Shown here piece by piece: positions 21,690 to 35,100 of a stretch of DNA of 64,000 nucleotides; positions within the stretch are counted from its first letter, which is position 1; every line of letters starts with the position of its first letter. The DNA is from Stictocephala bisonia. Its lineage: Eukaryota > Arthropoda > Insecta > Hemiptera > Membracidae. The notes under the pieces are model-generated. The model did no database searches, was not told where the DNA came from, and was given only the letters and a program-made list of their open reading frames with translations. The translations under genes and the position numbers were made by a program. The stretch lies in the NCBI GenBank assembly GCA_035578905.1, contig JAQJVL010000303.1:124001-188000 (forward strand), given 5' to 3'.

Positions 21690-22550
21690 AAGGATAACAA
21701 AGAGCAAAATTACTAATTTAATTATTAGACATCATAATGTAGTCCTGTAAAAACTTTTATTGCTGTTAATAATCCTGTCACGGTATGGAAAGGACAATTC
21801 AGCACTCATTATTTAAATTGAGGTCCATGCATCCATGAAGTTATCCTTCCTGAGTTTTGTATTAGGCCTACTAACGCTTATTTTCAAAACAGCCCTTTTT
21901 ATGATTTGAATATTTCCTTTTTGTAAGTTAATTATTTGAAGCAACTGTAAACATATTAAAAGCTGTGATCAAGTGAGCAATTTATCTTGCTTAGCACCAA
22001 GTCAACTCCCTTTACAATAATTTACTTCATCTTAAAGCACATACCTAAAACCATGCAAAAATCATCCAGCACACTTTATTTTTACTAGTGAAAATCAATT
22101 ATTCAAATAAGAGGCACATGCCAGGTGAATGCTGGTGTATGGAGTCTACAAACATTTCATAAGTAAAAATACTAGTCGCTGGTGAAGAAAAACTAAGTTA
22201 ATATTATTTATAATGAATAGTTGGCAGGATAGTTAATAATGTAGAAATCTGGCTTAGATTTCCAAGTGATGATTTATGGCTCCGAGTGCTATGGTTAATG
22301 GCATGTATGAGTGCCTATAAGAAAGTGTTAGAGAGCCAAATTAAGGCTTTGTTCTGTCTAGTTTCTAATGATCCACTGCAACTGTCCAAAAATTTGTTAC
22401 TGTTCATCTTTTATTATGTTGTCTTATTTCTACATACAATGTAAAGACTTTGTTTTTTTCTTTTACCATCACATTTTATGATTTTTACAATTGGCAATTG
22501 TAACATGACATATCACAAGTTTATTACAGAAAAAAATCATCTTTGGATTC
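21690..22550. other. Upstream region of symplekin, nothing recognised
   Basis: No promoter motif or 5' exon could be placed. The first visible symplekin exon has an acceptor-like TTTCAG before 23030, so an upstream untranslated exon probably exists. Confidence 0.35.
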
Positions 22551-22555
22551 CACAT

Positions 22556-22735
22556 AAAGCTTTAGGTCCCGTAGTTGCTTAGCTATTGGGCTATCTAAGG
22601 GTCTAAGGAACAGTCGACCTTAGTAACGATGGCTACACTCGTTCATCTACACTCATCATGCTCATTCGCCTCTCATATTCGCCCATATCTTGACAATCGG
22701 CGTGTTAATAATGAATAATAATAATGTCACATTAA
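22556..22735 (-). repeat. Dispersed SINE-like repeat, copy 1
   Basis: Reverse complement matches 37880-38095 and 61690-61890: it shares GTGTAGATGAACGAGTGTAG, TAGCCCAATAGCTAAG and AGCTTTATGTGGAATCC. An (ATT)n stretch marks one end. Confidence 0.75.
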
Positions 22736-23029
22736 CCTTGTGCTATAGGGTTTAGCCGATTTGTATTCCTACATTCATGTAATATTGTAATTAATTAAGA
22801 AGTTTTTTATAAAAATAACATCAAAATTCTTATATTTTCTATTGATATTTAACTGTACTGTAATTTAACACTAAGTGACAGTACTGAATGTTCGTCTTTT
22901 ATAAAGAAGACTAATGACAGCAAACTTAAATAAAAAAATGTGTAGCATAATGAATAATTCATTTATAGCTACAATTCTAAGGCCTTGATACCCATGCTGT
23001 TTTAAAATTAATTCCTGTTAATGTTTCAG

Positions 23030-23158
23030 ATAGTTCATTGGAATCGTAAGAAAACTACTTAAAAGATGGCTTTAGAGAAAAGCAGGCGGAGCACTGCTGC
23101 CCAATATTTTATGGATGATGAAGAGGATGATAAAAATCCTAAATCCAACAGTCAAAAG
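23030..23158 (+). CDS. Sym: Symplekin exon 1 (coding from 23066)
   Basis: TTTCAG ends at 23029, suggesting a spliced 5' UTR. ATG at 23066, 31 codons, donor GTAAAA, phase 0. The encoded [12 protein letters not shown] is short and acidic. Confidence 0.85.
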
Positions 23159-26100
23159 GTAAAACAAATCATGGAAATAATTTTAGTCCAGTAAAATTAG
23201 ACCCAAAAGGAGGAGTACCTGGAAAGGAATGCTGGAAGAAAACCTTAATTTATTTCACTTTAAAAATGTATATAAAAACCTGTATCATGATTATTTCACT
23301 AAATATTATTTACAAACAATGTTATTTTACATCATCAAAAACATAATCAAACAAGACACTGTCAGCAAAAACTTAAACATAATGCAATAATAATGGCAAA
23401 ACTGAAAACTGAGCTACAAAATAGTGCTTCTCTTCACCTTTTAACTGTAGGGAAATGCAATGTAAGGTCTGTAGGGAAATCCTTATATATCAGTTCAGCG
23501 ACTATCATATAATACCGATATATCGGTCATGAGACATTCTTGTTATTATAAGGTGACTAGTTCACGGCAATGTTTGACTGTCGCAAAAATAATGGTCACC
23601 AGTTGTTGACTCTCACTTTTACACTCTGTAGACCATCGCAAAAACGACTGTCACTTGTAGCTGCCTTAAAAGTGTATGAGGAGAACAATTTTGTTGTCGA
23701 ACTAAAGAACATTCATCTTCAGATGAAATGAAGTATTTAAAAAATTGTAAAGTGGTTTTCTAAGTCTTTATAATATTAACAAAATAAGAAATAGCCCTTT
23801 ATATGTATAATATAATTACACGGGGAGGGCTAAAGTGTATTTGTATGTACAGCTATAGTTAACAGTTTATATTTTGTGAATTTTCAGGTAGTAGACTGGT
23901 TGAATGAGGCAAGCTTAGCTCCTTCAACTACCAAAATACAACTCCTCAGCAAGGTCCAGGAAACCATTATCCACACAGAATCAACCTTATTAGATAATTT
24001 TCTGGATGAAATGCTTGCATTTCAAACAGATCGCAATAATGATGTAAAAAAATGTATCATAGGTTTTATGGAAGAAGCAAGGTAATTACTTTTTTAGTTA
24101 GATTTTATTATGGGTTTAATAATTGATATAACAGAATTCCCAGAGGATTAAATTGATGAGTTCAGTTATTTATTGTGTTAATTTAGAGTTCATCCTGCAA
24201 ACTATCAGTTGATGAATTGGATTGTTTGATTTTAAATGTTATTAATTGTAAAGAAAGTTACTAAAAAATAATAAAAATAAATTAGATAGTCATTGTATTA
24301 AGAACATAGAGTTGATAAAAAGAAGTAGAATATTATGTGATATACGTTAATACTTCAATATTATTAGTGCAGTTTAATAACCTTACTATATTAAAACGCC
24401 AAGATTAGTCTTCATCAACAATGTTAGAAATGGAAAATCTAGTAATGATGTTAATTTGATATTTATTTGCTTTAGGCGTCACCGTTTCCAGGCAGGACAC
24501 TGAAAACTGCAATTAACGCACTGCTGTTTCAGAAATTTTACAAATATTGATGATCTTTGAGGCAAAATATAGTCTTTCAGATTTAGAAAAGAGTGTGCAC
24601 CGCAATGTTTCACTAAGTAGCAAAAAATTTAGATTGCAATAATTAGAATTGGTAAAGAGTATATCTCTACCAATCTATTTAATATTGTGAAGCTATATTT
24701 AGAAGATTTGATAAATAGGAACAGCTATCACGCCTATCCGTGCTGGAGATCGGTTGGCATAAGTTCAACTCTAATTGTGAACTATTGGATCTTAATTGCC
24801 AAAACTGATACAAGTAAGCATTAGGCAGCTTGACGCTAATACTGAATTTTACACCATTGCCTATAAAAATTACAGTGGTTTTTATGCACGTCTATCAAAC
24901 CCTCTCCTCTAAATAAAATTGGATAAAAAGGAGTGTGGTAATTGGTTGATCATGTATGTTGAACATATTTCTAAACAATATGTACCGTAGCACTGTCATC
25001 TTCACAGTTATAGAAGTTATGGGCAATGGAACACAATTCATGTATTAGCGTAAGTCTGACTAATTGGCGGTCGTATCAGTTTTTGTTATTAAAATCCAAT
25101 AGTTCACAATAATAGTTTTAATTAATGCCAACCGATCTCTAACCCAGACACGCATGATAGCTGTTCCTTTTCATCACCTCTTCTAAATTAGACTAATAAT
25201 TTTTAATAGGTTGGTAGAGAAATAATCTTTGCCAATTCTTATTGTTGCAAACTAAACTGTTTGTGACTTAAGATTTTATAGCCAAAAGCAATACTGTGGG
25301 AAATTTCTCTCCAAGCAGGTAATCCAACCCTTCTTTTAATTGAAAGTTGTGGCTTGGCTTACGATTAGTTAAGCCCTGAGTTCATAAAGTACAAGTGAGC
25401 CACCTTTTAAGATTAGAGGTGCACTACTCTATTTTTCGACTTTATTTAGTTTCTTCAGTCGTAGATAGGAAAAGATGAACAATAAATATTGAATAGCAAA
25501 TTATTGAGATATTGCTCATAGGCACAGAGTATCAAGTTATGATTTAACTATCTGTTTTCACAAATACCGATTTGGTGCGTCTTTTTTTATAAATTCTAGA
25601 GATTATGTTTTACCTCAAAGTTTCATTTATAACATTTATGAAAAAGTCAGTAAAACAGTTTTCAGTGACCTGCCTGCAGATGGTAACAGTTCTTAGTCAC
25701 CTGAGAGATGGACATTAAGGCACAACTAAATTATAATAATGTTAAATGTCTGACCACAGAACATCAAACACCATGGTCAATCTTAGTTTGATTTTAGTGT
25801 TAGAATTTTATCATTAAATTTATGTTTTAAATAAAAAAAAAAATAATATCTTTGATACAGTAAAAAAGATTGGGACTTGCTACCTAGAGTGTTGCCAAGC
25901 CTACAGATGCTGTTGACAGACTCAAGCCCTCAGGTACAGAAGCGTGTTATTCAAGCATTTAACATTGTCTACCGTAATATTCTTGGATGGGTGGCCAAGG
26001 CTACAACTGTCACTGAAGACATGACCGCTGTTTGGAATATTCAATCCAATATCAAGAAGATGATTGTTGACATGGTGGACAGTGAAAATGATGGGTAAGA

Positions 26101-29100
26101 TTTATTATTTTGTGTTTACAATAGGCTTTCTGGCTCATCTATTTTTTGCTCTGATATATGAGAGTTTTGTAAGGCCAAATGTCATTATTGTCCAGTATCA
26201 ATTAATTCTAAAAAATTTTTGAGTCCTGTTTTGCAAGGTATGGCAGTATTATCCAAACAAATAGATAGAGAGATATTTCCACTTTTGGACTTGAGTCTAA
26301 CCTAAGGCTTCTGTTACTTCTTTCTTATTAAATTAGTTTTCCTGTATAAACTTTGCAACTTTATTTTGTAAACACTGTAAACAAATATCTCCATTTATTC
26401 AATCACATTCAAAGTGATAAAGTTAGTGAAATTTATGACAGTTAATCATATTTATACTTTCGCAAACTCTACCTTTATGGCTGAAATTCATACATTTGTT
26501 ATTTACTGTCTATCAAGTTAGTAGTATCCTGATTGACTTGTTTCATTTATGCTGCAATTTATTCTAATAATCTTTGCAACAATACCTCATGATTTTCTTG
26601 TAACTTTGAGTTTTTCCGTATTCATTCTTCTGTTACTTCATCTCTCTTTCCTTATCTGAACTTGATTTTTTTTTAATTTCGACTAGAACTTGAGCTAACA
26701 GGACTTGCATTGATTTGAAAGCATGACTTACAGTCTTTTTGACCAGGTTTAATAAAAATCAATATTTTATAGAAAATAATTTATTTTTATAAATATTGCT
26801 GAAATAATCTTTTTAACATATTCAATACATAAAATATTTATTTAAAATAATCTTTATATGAAATTCTGAAAACATTATATTGGTAGTTATTTTATGTCAT
26901 AAGGTATTGGATAAAACATCCAAATCTTGTTAATAACAACTATAAACTCTAATTCCATTCAGGGCTGGATTTTCCATTCCCGGACCTATGGGGGCAAGCT
27001 CCCAGGGGGCGCACGGCCGAGATAAAAAAATTAAAAATATTTATAAATAAAAATAAATAGCTATAATTTGACATTTTTTAAAAATTGATTTTTAAAAAAT
27101 CAGGCTAATAAAGCATTCTGATTTTGAAGTTCATTGGTAATTGTTGGTAAAGTTAAACTATTTTTCAACATTATGCATCAACTTCGTTACAACATTGATC
27201 TCAAACACAGAAAATTGGCTGTAGGGATGTCGTTGAGCGATATGCATCGTATTGCCACTGCCAGCCCCATGCAACTCCCATGTTCCTTGTATAGAGGAGG
27301 GTGACCGTTTTAGTGATGCCAAATAACTACATATTGCTCTGTGATTCCTCATGGCACTGGCTGTCCTCATTCTTTCGATTCTTCCAACTTATTCTCTCCA
27401 TGCTGCTAACAAACTCGAATTCCTCCGCGGAACGGAACGTTTATCGTTCATCCCTCAATAATAAAAATATCAATATAAATGGTGTTTTTCTGGTTTTCCC
27501 TTCAATTTTCCATAAAAGGGTAGGATTTTTAGAGGTATTAAACGGACTGGCACCCTCAAAAATCACAAAACAAGCGGGAGGATTATTGAGTGTGTATTCT
27601 GAAGATCTTGAGCCTGCCGTAGTAGACGAGTGTTTAAATTTAAAATCACTTTTTATGCAAAACACTGAACAGAGCAAAACAAGTATCCCCCTGATTGAGA
27701 TAATCAAGCTTTTGCATCTTTTTGATGCTTTAGATATCTACCCTAACATTGAGATTGCTCTGAGAATGGTTTTATGTGCTCCTGCTACTAACTGCACGGG
27801 AAAAATATCTTTCTCCACTCCCTGGCGTGTAAAGAATTACCTTCGGTCAAGAGCTGGTCAAGATAAACTTTCATCACGGGCACTGCTGAACATCGAGGGG
27901 AGGCTCAGGAGATTCAATAAAGGGATTTACAGCTTTACATGAAATCAGGACTACATAGTATTTGTCTGATTTTCAGTTAATTGAAGACAAGAATGATACT
28001 CAGTTCTCTGCTCTTAACAACACTAAAGGGATAAGAACATATGGGACATTCCCCAATAACATGAGAATAGATATCCAACATGGGAGGGACTTACTGGATA
28101 TCCATTCGCCTTGTTATAAAGGAAGCAGTTTCCAGGTATCCCCAGCGGCCAAACAATCAGTAATCATGTCTAAGATTTACGCAAGCCTACCTCATCATTA
28201 TTGAGCCACAGATCTCCGATCTCTACTCATTACTTAACGAGCCCCTCCCCCTTCTCCCCTTGTACTTGAATTTATGTGACCCACCCCTACACGTACAGTG
28301 GTAGTGACCTGCCTACCCACCTCTACACGTACAGTAGTATACCACTGTACGTGTATGGGTGGGCGGGTGGGTCAATACCACTGTATGTGTATGGGTGGCG
28401 GGTGGGTAAATACACCTGTATGTGTATGGGTGGTGGGTGAGTAAATACACCTGTACATGTATGGGTGGATGGGTGGGTCAATACCACTGTACGTGTATGG
28501 GTGGGTGGGTGGGTCAAAACCACTGTACGTGTATCGTTGGGTGGGTCAATATCACTGTACATGTATGGGTGGGTGGGTGGGTCAAAACCACTGTTGGTGG
28601 GTGGGTCAAAACCACTGTACGTGTATAGGTGGGTGGGTCAATACCACTGTTTGTGTATGGATGGGTCAATATCATTGTACGTGTATGGGTGGGTGGGTGG
28701 TTTTGTTTGTGCTGTATATATTTTAATTTTGACAAAGGCTTTAACCTCTCAACTGCTGTAAACGAGTTAAGTCGTGCGCCGCCGTCTGTCCCGCTGTGCT
28801 ACGCACGACTGAAGTCGTTCCGCCGAACGCGCTCAGTGTGCTGTACACGTATCAAGTCGGTATTGATTATTTCTCCACTTCAACATGCCCACGACATCTA
28901 TGGATACTTTGTTGAACTACTAGCAAGCTCTTTACTAAACAGAGAATAGTTGTTCATTAGTTCTTTATGTTGTATACAGCTGACTGTTGGCCCTGGCAAC
29001 TGAAAGTGGCTGTTTAGTGTTTTGTAATGGCGTCTACATAACGCGATTCGCATCTTGTTACGGAGTCGTAAATTGATAATTTACTGTGTGTTGACGAAGA

Positions 29101-32100
29101 TTTTAGTGATTTACATTCTGATGATGATTATAATGATCCAGTTTATGATGTAAGCCAAGCATCTAAGCATGGGTTCAGGGGTTACTCTATCTGTAAAAAA
29201 CCCAGCACAGGGGGTTGGCATGCTACTGAAAACCCAGCAGTTGAGAGGTTAATGATGTCAACCATCTGATGAAACATGTAAGGACAAGATTTTAAGGTCT
29301 AAATTGTGTCAATATTGGTCTTAACAATTAATGTTAGTTAAAAAATATAAGACATCATAGATACATTCGCCCGGTAAAAAGGTAGAAGGAAGGCCCTATA
29401 GAAAAAACATTTTCAAGGAGTGCTTATATGATTAAAATAATGGGAACTATTTACCTCTTCTATTTGTGCTAGTATTAGGCTAAACTTATAAAGACACTTC
29501 ATGTAATAATAATAATAATAATAAATGTATTTATTGTTTTCACAGGTACAGATTAGTTTCACAGGCAAAATTATTGATCACAATAAAAAGGCACATTTGA
29601 TGAAAAATAAAAAAATAAACTTAAATAACTAAAGAAACACAATTATAACTTATGCGCCTAAATAAAGTACTCCAAATTATATAATACATTCTCGGTTACA
29701 ATACAATAATATAAATACAGTTTAAATACAACCAGACATAAGCTAAATTATTAAACATAAGATTAATTAGTAATGAAACAGATATATTCAAAAACCAAAA
29801 CAAACAAAAGAAAACAGAAATACTGAAACCTGCGAAAAACAACTGCGACCCCAACAGACCAAGGGCCCAATTATGGGGGCCGCATAATTTAAGTAAGTCA
29901 CTCGATGTTTAATATTAATAGGGGTTACATATTTTCCTTAATTACAATTTATGTCGAAGTACGCTTTTTATTTCTATTATTCATTTTCATAGCTTTTACA
30001 TACTTGTTTGTATTATTTTAGACAGGCAATCTCGCAATCGAACGAAAAAATGTCATTTGTTATACTAGTACAATTTGCTTACTATTTGTACATACAAAAT
30101 ATCTAGCTTTACTTTAAAACACAGTTTTTGTGTCACGTTATCAAAATACTTTACGCAAGCTGTGTTTCTGAGATGTAAACCTATTTTATAATGTATTCAT
30201 GGCCGGTTTAAGGGGTAAGCAAAGTATGCAGCCATGTAGGGTGCCAGAAAAAGGAGGCGCCTAAAAGTTCAGTAATAGACGAAGAGACTTACAAAATATC
30301 GTAATCTGAAGTAGGAGAAAGTGATTACAAAATATCATATGGTGAAAATATACCAAAGGTTATTGGTTCAGATCGTGGCTGATCTATAGTTTAAGTGTAG
30401 AATCACTACCAAATTCATATTGTAGGAGTAAGGTTAAATCACAAGATTGGAACACCGTGAGAATACGTGTATTAATAACAGTAACTTGAGTACTGTTATT
30501 TCCAAATTGACGCGAAACCTTACAGAAAGATTTGCTCCCCCACAGTACTGGCTGATATTAGTTCGCTTATGCATCGTAGAGTAATGCAGCTATGTTCTTT
30601 TTGTAAATAACGCTCGACAATACTTCGTCTGCACCGTTTATTAATTTCCAATTGCTTACACCAATTTGTAGCAAATACAATTCAATCACAAATTCAAAAT
30701 GTCTATTGAAATCTATAAAACCCCATACAAGAAGAGACACAGTCAATCAACATGCTACAGTAATTTATTAATGGGCTACAGAAATTTGCCAACAGGAAAT
30801 TACCAACAACATAATCATGTTTGGCTTACTTAATGCTTACAGAATAACAAATGTTGCTTTTATGTTGAGCATATTTTATATCAGATTAGTGTGTTGTAAT
30901 CAATTCTTATAATCACTTCTGAAGTATTATAAATGGTAGATTGATTAAAAAACATTTTTACTGCATGAATTATTAGGCCTGATATTAATTTTTTTTTAAT
31001 TGTGAATTTGTACTAAACTTGCTTGGAATAATGATTGAGCTAAGAAAGTGGCATTATCATGATATAATAATTTGTAAACAGAAACAACACAGTACATTAT
31101 ATTCGCAGTGCAGTGTTTGTAAATATAAGTAGCCCTTTTACAGGCCTACATTATTAAATTTATTTGTATTCCTCAATGGACATTGGCCATTCAGTTATAC
31201 AAAGGTGTTTTCAGACCAACCGTGCATTATCTATTGCAACTAAACAAACTGAGCTGCATAATTTGTTTCAACTGAAATCCCCAATTTGGTCACCAAAGTA
31301 TAAAGTAAAAATAATTGTATCCCGGAAATTCCGAAAAGAGCATTGGGGGAAGCGTAATATTGGACAATTTCAAATAGGAACATTGTTCTTATTACACCTC
31401 ATTTTTATGCTCTTTAAAGCCTCACATAAAAACAGGTTTTTATTTATTTGGAGGGGAGGGGGATTTAGGGACACCACAATGTTGTTCGCTTACACTAAAA
31501 AAATTTTGCAACCGGCCTTGAATGTATTACAGAGTTTTTATTTATTTCTCCATACGACAATATTGAACAAGACCAAAGTTATTAACCAATCTTTTGTTAA
31601 TACATTAACGGTATTTTGTTAAGCCCAGAACCAAGTAAATTCTTCAAAATACTTGCAATGATATAATTCTATCGTGGATTGGTGTTTAAGCAATTAACAT
31701 ATAGGCCTGATATAATTTTTTAATAAAGGTATTTAGGAAAATACCTTTAACCAGAATAGGGGGAGGACAAAATTATTGGCCTAGGGGCATCAAAATGCTA
31801 AATTTGACCCTGATCCCACTGTATAAGCCATTAAGTATGTCATTGTTATATGCTTATAAAGTTAGTAAAATAACTATACAAATATTTTTTGTAAATTTGA
31901 GAAACAATAACAGAGTAAAAGTGTACATAAAACGGGGGAAAAATTACATACAGTAAAATTTTTAATATTTAGATAGAAATAAATCTTTAAAGAAATCATA
32001 GGATTAAAAGTTACCGATGAATTTTTCAAGTAAGTTTTCAATACATATATAATCTTCGCACACTCAACAACCTCCAAATTCAATAAATTCCATTTTAACA

Positions 32101-35100
32101 CATAATTAGCATCAAAATTAATGTTGATTGATGTAACACAATACTCGCACGAGCTCACGTATGGTCAAACAGACAGGCAACAAAAACGTCTGTTACGCTA
32201 ATGGAACAGGATTGATAAATATAGTAATTGGGTAAGATTGTTCCTGGAAAGACATATATGGGGTACACTGATGATAAAAAAAGATAACAAAATACAGGAA
32301 AACAAATATATAAGTTTTATATGAAAAAATAACAACCTGGTCCATTTGGACGATATATGAGTCCTTGTGGCTTAAGAGTGGTTAGTTCCACATTCAACAC
32401 CTTACGCTTCTAATATCTTAGATTCTTCTTTTGCGTGGCTGATCTATTATGACATGATCAATTTGGTTTCTTGTTATTCTATCTGGTGAAACCCCAATAA
32501 TAAAGATCACAATTATTTATAAACATAAATTTATGTAATTCTTGGATTTTGCTCAATAAATAAAAGTGTTTTTATGTTTGTACCCAGAATTCGAACACAT
32601 TCAGTAAAGTTCTTGGAAACATTGGTACTCCTGCAGACATATCCTGAGGCTGACAGTTTGAGGAGAGACAATGATTTTTCTTTAGAGGACATTCCTTTAG
32701 GACTAAAAATAGCAAGGAGAAGGAAACTAGAAGAAGAAGCATTGTGAGTATTATTTAATATGCGGTTACTTTTCAGGCTAGGTAAAAAAACTACACCAAA
32801 GTAAAGAAATTTTGATTATATTTGCTTTTCCTGTTTGGTTTTAACACTACAGCCTTGTAATTTATCTTTTTTTTATTGTTATTTATTTATTTATTCTTAA
32901 GACACCGATCAACAGGATATTGCTGAATATGGATTTCGAATGAGTGTGGTGAGTGTAGATGAGCGAGTGGAGTCATTGTTACATTGAACAGCCAGTGGTT
33001 ATCAGCTGATCCTGTTTTTCAAAATTTGTTTCAACTCTGGGATCAAACTGAGAACCTTAGTTAGTTGAGTTAGGCTTTAACCAGCTGACCTACCGACCAA
33101 TTAATCAAAAGCCAATGATTTTGTAATATCAGAATTATAATTACTTCGTAATATAATAATAACTATGTTAATACCACTGTACGTATAGGGGATATGCATG
33201 TGGGTCAATATCTCTTGTGTGATGGTAGGCTTGTGGGTTTTCAGTATCTCTTAGAACAATTTGGTGCGAACATAATTAATTTGACGATACCATGTCAAAC
33301 CTCGATCGAAGTATATTTCAAAGAACTTTGAGGAACTGCCTTTGTCTAGAATGGAGTCTGCCACCTGATGGTGCGTCCAATCTCTGACTCTGTAGAGCGT
33401 AATGAACAATTTAGAACATTCAATTTTGATGGGTTTGTTTGAAAATTTAGTCTTAAATTGTTTACGTCAACAAAAGTCCTTTTCTCCAAATGTAGTTTGA
33501 GCTTTCCTTAAAACAGAGAGTTATGACATCGGAATACTGCACCAGTATTCCATGCCAAAGTGATGAACCTATCATTGACATAAACCAGGAAGAGAATGGG
33601 ACTGAGAATTGTACCCTGGGGGCTCCATATCTAACTGGAGTTTGTTTTAAACAATGATTTGGAATCTGGAAAGTTTGTGTTCTATATCTTAAAAACGAAC
33701 TAAACCATAAAAGCGGCACGCCTCAAATGCCATGAAATTCTAATTTGTTAAGCAGTATTTTTTGTTCAATGCAGTCAACTGCTTTAGAAAGGTTAAGAAA
33801 CACTTATAAAGTGTGATTATGACCTTCTATCCCCTCTAAAATTGAATCAACTAGATTCACAACTGCGTTCATCATTGATTTGCCCTTTCAGAACCCAAAT
33901 TGGTATCAGAGAGCTGATTGTATCTGTATAGAAAATAAAGCATTTTAGAAAAAACAGTTTTTCAAGTATTTTGCTCCAATAAGGATTATCTTTTTTAAAT
34001 ATTGGATGAACTTTAGCAATTTTCAGAAGATAGGGAAAAAATCCTGTTTGAAAAGACAAATTGACTGAATGGGTTAATGGTTTCACAATATACTTTGAGC
34101 ATTTTTTTATAAGCCACACAGATACCAAGTTAATATAGTTTGATTTTTTATTAGGAAATTGTTTAATAATTTGTTCGAGCTCTTTCTCAACTACAGGGGC
34201 CAGTGTTATTTAGTGTACTAGACTCTGCTTGCACATGAGATTTCCTTGTAGTAGTAATGTACAAGGGCCTTGTAGACAAGCAATAGACGAGAAAAATCAG
34301 TTAAACGTCCGCAACTTTGGAAGCATCACTGACTACGGTTTCCCAATTTAAATTTTTATTTGTCTGTGTTCTGTAGTTTTATTGTTAATTATGCTCCAGA
34401 CAGTTTTTGAAATATTCTTCAAGAGAAGAATTGATTTTGAGACATCATATACATTTGCTGCTTGGATCACCTTTATGTATGTTCTTTAATAATTTCTAAA
34501 ACAAATTTTAAATTCTTCATATTTTGTGTTTTTGTTGATTTCGGAGAGGACTTAGGTTTCTCTCTCGAGATCCAAATGCCCTTCAGTATTCAATTTTTAT
34601 TTTTCATTTTTTATTTCAATATGGACTGATTTTGTAGGACAGCAAGTATTGATATAAAAGGTTAGAGAATTGTCAAACATTTTAAATTGCTATTCTACGG
34701 GTTGATTTGAATTTAGAAAATTCCACTTTTCATTTGAAAGGTAAGCATTGAGGAGAGCAATGATTCCAGGCATTGTGTCTCTTATAATTTTCCTAATGTT
34801 TATATTTTTTTCAATCTGTTTTCCACTTATAATAGCCTCTTGTTTAGTGAGATTGCTTTGTTGATCACTGATACTGTGATCAAAAGTCTAAACACATTTG
34901 AGATGATGTTATTGATTCCCAATTCAGTATTAGCTGTCACTCTCGTTGAAGTTTTTACTAACAGCACCAGGCCAAACAATCTTAATATATTGATAAACCG
35001 TTTGGAAGATGAGTGAAGACGAGTAGTGGAGCTGTAAGTTCCTACGACAATTAGTGGAACAGTAATAACACATAACGTTGTAATCTACCTGGCACAAAGG

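Larger units (their letters stand above)
26960..31813 (+). mobile_element. Possible hAT element carrying nested insertions
   Basis: The left end CAGGGCTGGATTTTCC and the right end (reverse complement) CAGGGTCAAATTTAGC are hAT-like, and both lead into CCTA-GGGGC sequence. Flanking 8-mers ATTCCATT and ATCCCACT agree at 6 of 8 positions. Between them are a hAT transposase relic, minisatellite II, a piggyBac MITE and a second hAT. The pairing of the two ends is inference. Confidence 0.4.
26095..32587. other. Intron 3 of symplekin, 6.5 kb, repeat-filled
   Basis: 26095-26950, 29260-29500, 29650-30190 and 31830-32580 show nothing recognisable. The remainder is hAT, minisatellite, piggyBac and LINE-tail sequence. 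Confidence 0.8.
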
